From assembly GCA_039090855.1 (NCBI GenBank), contig CM077034.1, positions 229,651,005 through 229,715,004 on the forward strand: DNA of 64,000 bases. The letters run 5' to 3'. This DNA is from Macrothele yani. Lineage: Eukaryota; Arthropoda; Arachnida; Araneae; Macrothelidae. The notes under the pieces are model-generated. The model saw only the letters and a program-made list of their open reading frames with translations, ran no database searches and was not told the DNA's origin. This document shows positions 62,801 to 64,000 of the stretch, one piece after another. Positions within the stretch are counted from its first letter, which is position 1. Each line of letters opens with the position of its first letter. Both the position numbers and the translations under genes were made by a program.

Positions 62801-64000
62801 TGTAGAGGATTTTAGGAAGGGAGTGTCTGACCCCAGGTCTTAAACAACCCTTAGAAATAGGAAGCTAGGAGATTTGGGCTAGAGTGCCAGATAGGAAAGT
62901 GACACGGAAGCGAGGTAGAAGACGCCCTTATTTACTACCGGGGGTCAGAAGGCTTAACGTGCCTATTCAATGCTCTAGTAGATCAGATCAGATCAGATGT
63001 AGAGGATTTTAGAACGGAGTGTCTGACCCCAGGTCTTAAACAAACCTTAGAAATAGGAAGCTAGGAGATTTGGGCTAGAGTGCCCGATAGGAAAGTGACA
63101 CGGAAGCGAGGTAGAAGACGCCCTTATTTACTACCGGGGGTCAGAAGGCTTAACGTGCCTATTCAATGCTCTAGTAGATCAGATCAGATCATATGTAGAG
63201 GATTTTAGGAAGAGAGTGTCTGACCCAAGGTCTTAAACAACCCTTAGAAATAGGAAGCTAGGAGATTTGGGCTAGAGTGCCCGATAGGAAAGTGACACGG
63301 AAGCTAGGTAGAAGATGCCCTTATTTACTACCGGGGGTCAGAAGGCTTAACGTGCCTATTCAATGCTCTAGTAAATCAGATCAGATCATATGTAGAGGAT
63401 TTTAGGAAGAGAGTGTCTGACCCCAGGTCTTAAACAACCCTTAGAAATAGGAAGCTAGAAGATTTGGGCTAGAGTGCCAGATAGGAAAGTGACACGGAAG
63501 CGAGGTAGAAGACGCCCTTATTTACTACCGGGGGTCAGAAGGCTTAACGTGCCCATTCAATGCTCTAGTAGATCAGATCTGGTCATATGTAGAGGATTTT
63601 AGGAAGGGAGTGTCTGACCCCAGGTCTTAAACAACACTTAGAAATAGGAAGCTAGGAGATTTGGGCTGCAGTGCCTGATAGGAAAGTGACACGGAAGCGA
63701 GGTAGAAGACGCCCTTATTTACTACCGGGGGTCAGAAGGCTTAACGTGCCCATTCAATGCTCTAGTAGATCAGATCTGGTCATATGTAGAGGATTTTAGG
63801 AAGGGAGTGTCTGACCCCAAGTCTTAAACAACCCTTAGAAATAGGAAGCTAGGAGATTTGGGCTGCAGTGCCCGATAGGAAAGTGACACGGAAGCGAGGT
63901 AGAAGACGCCCTTATTTACTACCGGGGGTCAGAAGGCTTAACGTGCCCATTCAATGCTCTAGTAGATCAGATCTGGTCATGTGTAGAGGATTTTAGGAAG
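59836..64000. repeat. Right copy of the terminal duplicated block, cut by the window end
   Basis: This matches 54734-58696. It has one extra monomer near 62.3-62.6 kb, where the TACCGTGGG type occurs twice in a row, which explains the change of shift from 5108 to 5304. Between 60.4 and 61.6 kb the order of types is partly reshuffled relative to the left copy. Confidence 0.82.
62981..63373. repeat. Two-monomer module with GAACGGAG variant, copy 3
   Basis: This is the counterpart of 57677-58069 within the terminal duplication, with private changes AAGCTAGGTAG and GAAGATGCCC. Confidence 0.8.

Larger units (their letters stand above)
1732..64000. repeat. Satellite DNA array, 197-bp monomer, about 316-320 tandem copies
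   Basis: The same 197-bp unit repeats head to tail, in one orientation, from 1732 to the window end. Taking the phase from the GATC cluster, landmarks are GATCAGATCAGATCATATG (1-19), GTCTGACCCCAGG (43-55), GGGCTAGAGTGCCCG (93-107), CACGGAAGCGAGG (120-132), ACCGGGGGTCAGAAGG (154-169) and GCTCTAGTA (189-197). Most copies differ at only a few positions. Length varies mainly by loss of one G in the G run, by gain or loss of a 5-bp GATCA unit, and by seven copies cut to 122 or 118 bp. The unit has stops in every frame, and 197 is not a multiple of three, so no long ORF can persist. The length is close to one nucleosome plus linker. No foreign insertion was seen inside the array. Confidence 0.98.

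Noticed and set aside
1732..64000. CRISPR array
   Set aside because: The whole 197-bp unit is repeated without unique spacers, and there are no cas genes; this is satellite DNA.
1732..64000. Repetitive protein gene (silk-like or mucin-like tandem coding repeats)
   Set aside because: Stops occur in every frame (for example in CTCTAGTAGATC), and 197 is not a multiple of three, so no frame passes through successive units.
1732..64000. CENP-B box in the monomer
   Set aside because: The core needs TTCG and CGGG at fixed spacing. The consensus monomer has no TTCG on either strand, so no box is present.
1732..64000. Ribosomal intergenic spacer or telomeric repeat
   Set aside because: No rRNA sequence is present, and the unit contains no tandem TTAGG-type telomere motif.

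Overview
The window has two unequal parts. Positions 1-1731 are low-copy-looking DNA holding a decayed mariner transposon and an unrecognised coding-like fragment. Positions 1732-64000 (97% of the window) are one uninterrupted head-to-tail satellite array with a 197-bp monomer, about 316-320 copies, running off the right edge. A mariner-family DD34D transposase beside a long satellite array fits an animal chromosome, probably an arthropod or other invertebrate, near heterochromatin. The species cannot be named from this sequence, and nothing looks bacterial or viral.

Region 1-1048 (minus strand) is a mariner transposase pseudogene. All three catalytic Asp codons survive, but at least three frame changes and one internal stop break it, so it cannot supply transposase. 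Region 1049-1731 has a 12-bp perfect palindrome, an open frame without an upstream ATG (1107-1577), an AATAAA signal 14 bases before an A14 run, and a strong inverted repeat (1586-1646).

The array starts abruptly at about 1732. Its monomer opens with a short GATCA tract that is often a perfect palindrome. It contains a 9-bp inverted repeat and six CpG sites, and has no long open frame. Larger-scale structure overlies the monomers: a four-monomer module seen four times (5.3, 7.4, 12.9 and 19.4 kb); a block repeated at 7675-bp spacing (2.4-6.8 and 10.1-14.5 kb); a more uniform core (about 22-36 kb); a three-monomer higher-order repeat (36.6-37.7 kb); shortened 122-bp monomers in pairs (38.9, 41.1, 42.2 kb) plus one single copy (49.1 kb); a 1032-bp tandem duplication of a six-unit module; a 3250-bp displaced duplication; and a terminal block repeated at about 5.1-5.3 kb (54.7 and 59.8 kb onward). 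Together these record unequal exchange and gene conversion at several scales.

No intact protein gene, RNA gene or CRISPR array is supported. No new functional system was found; the interest lies in the fine structure of the array and its edge.
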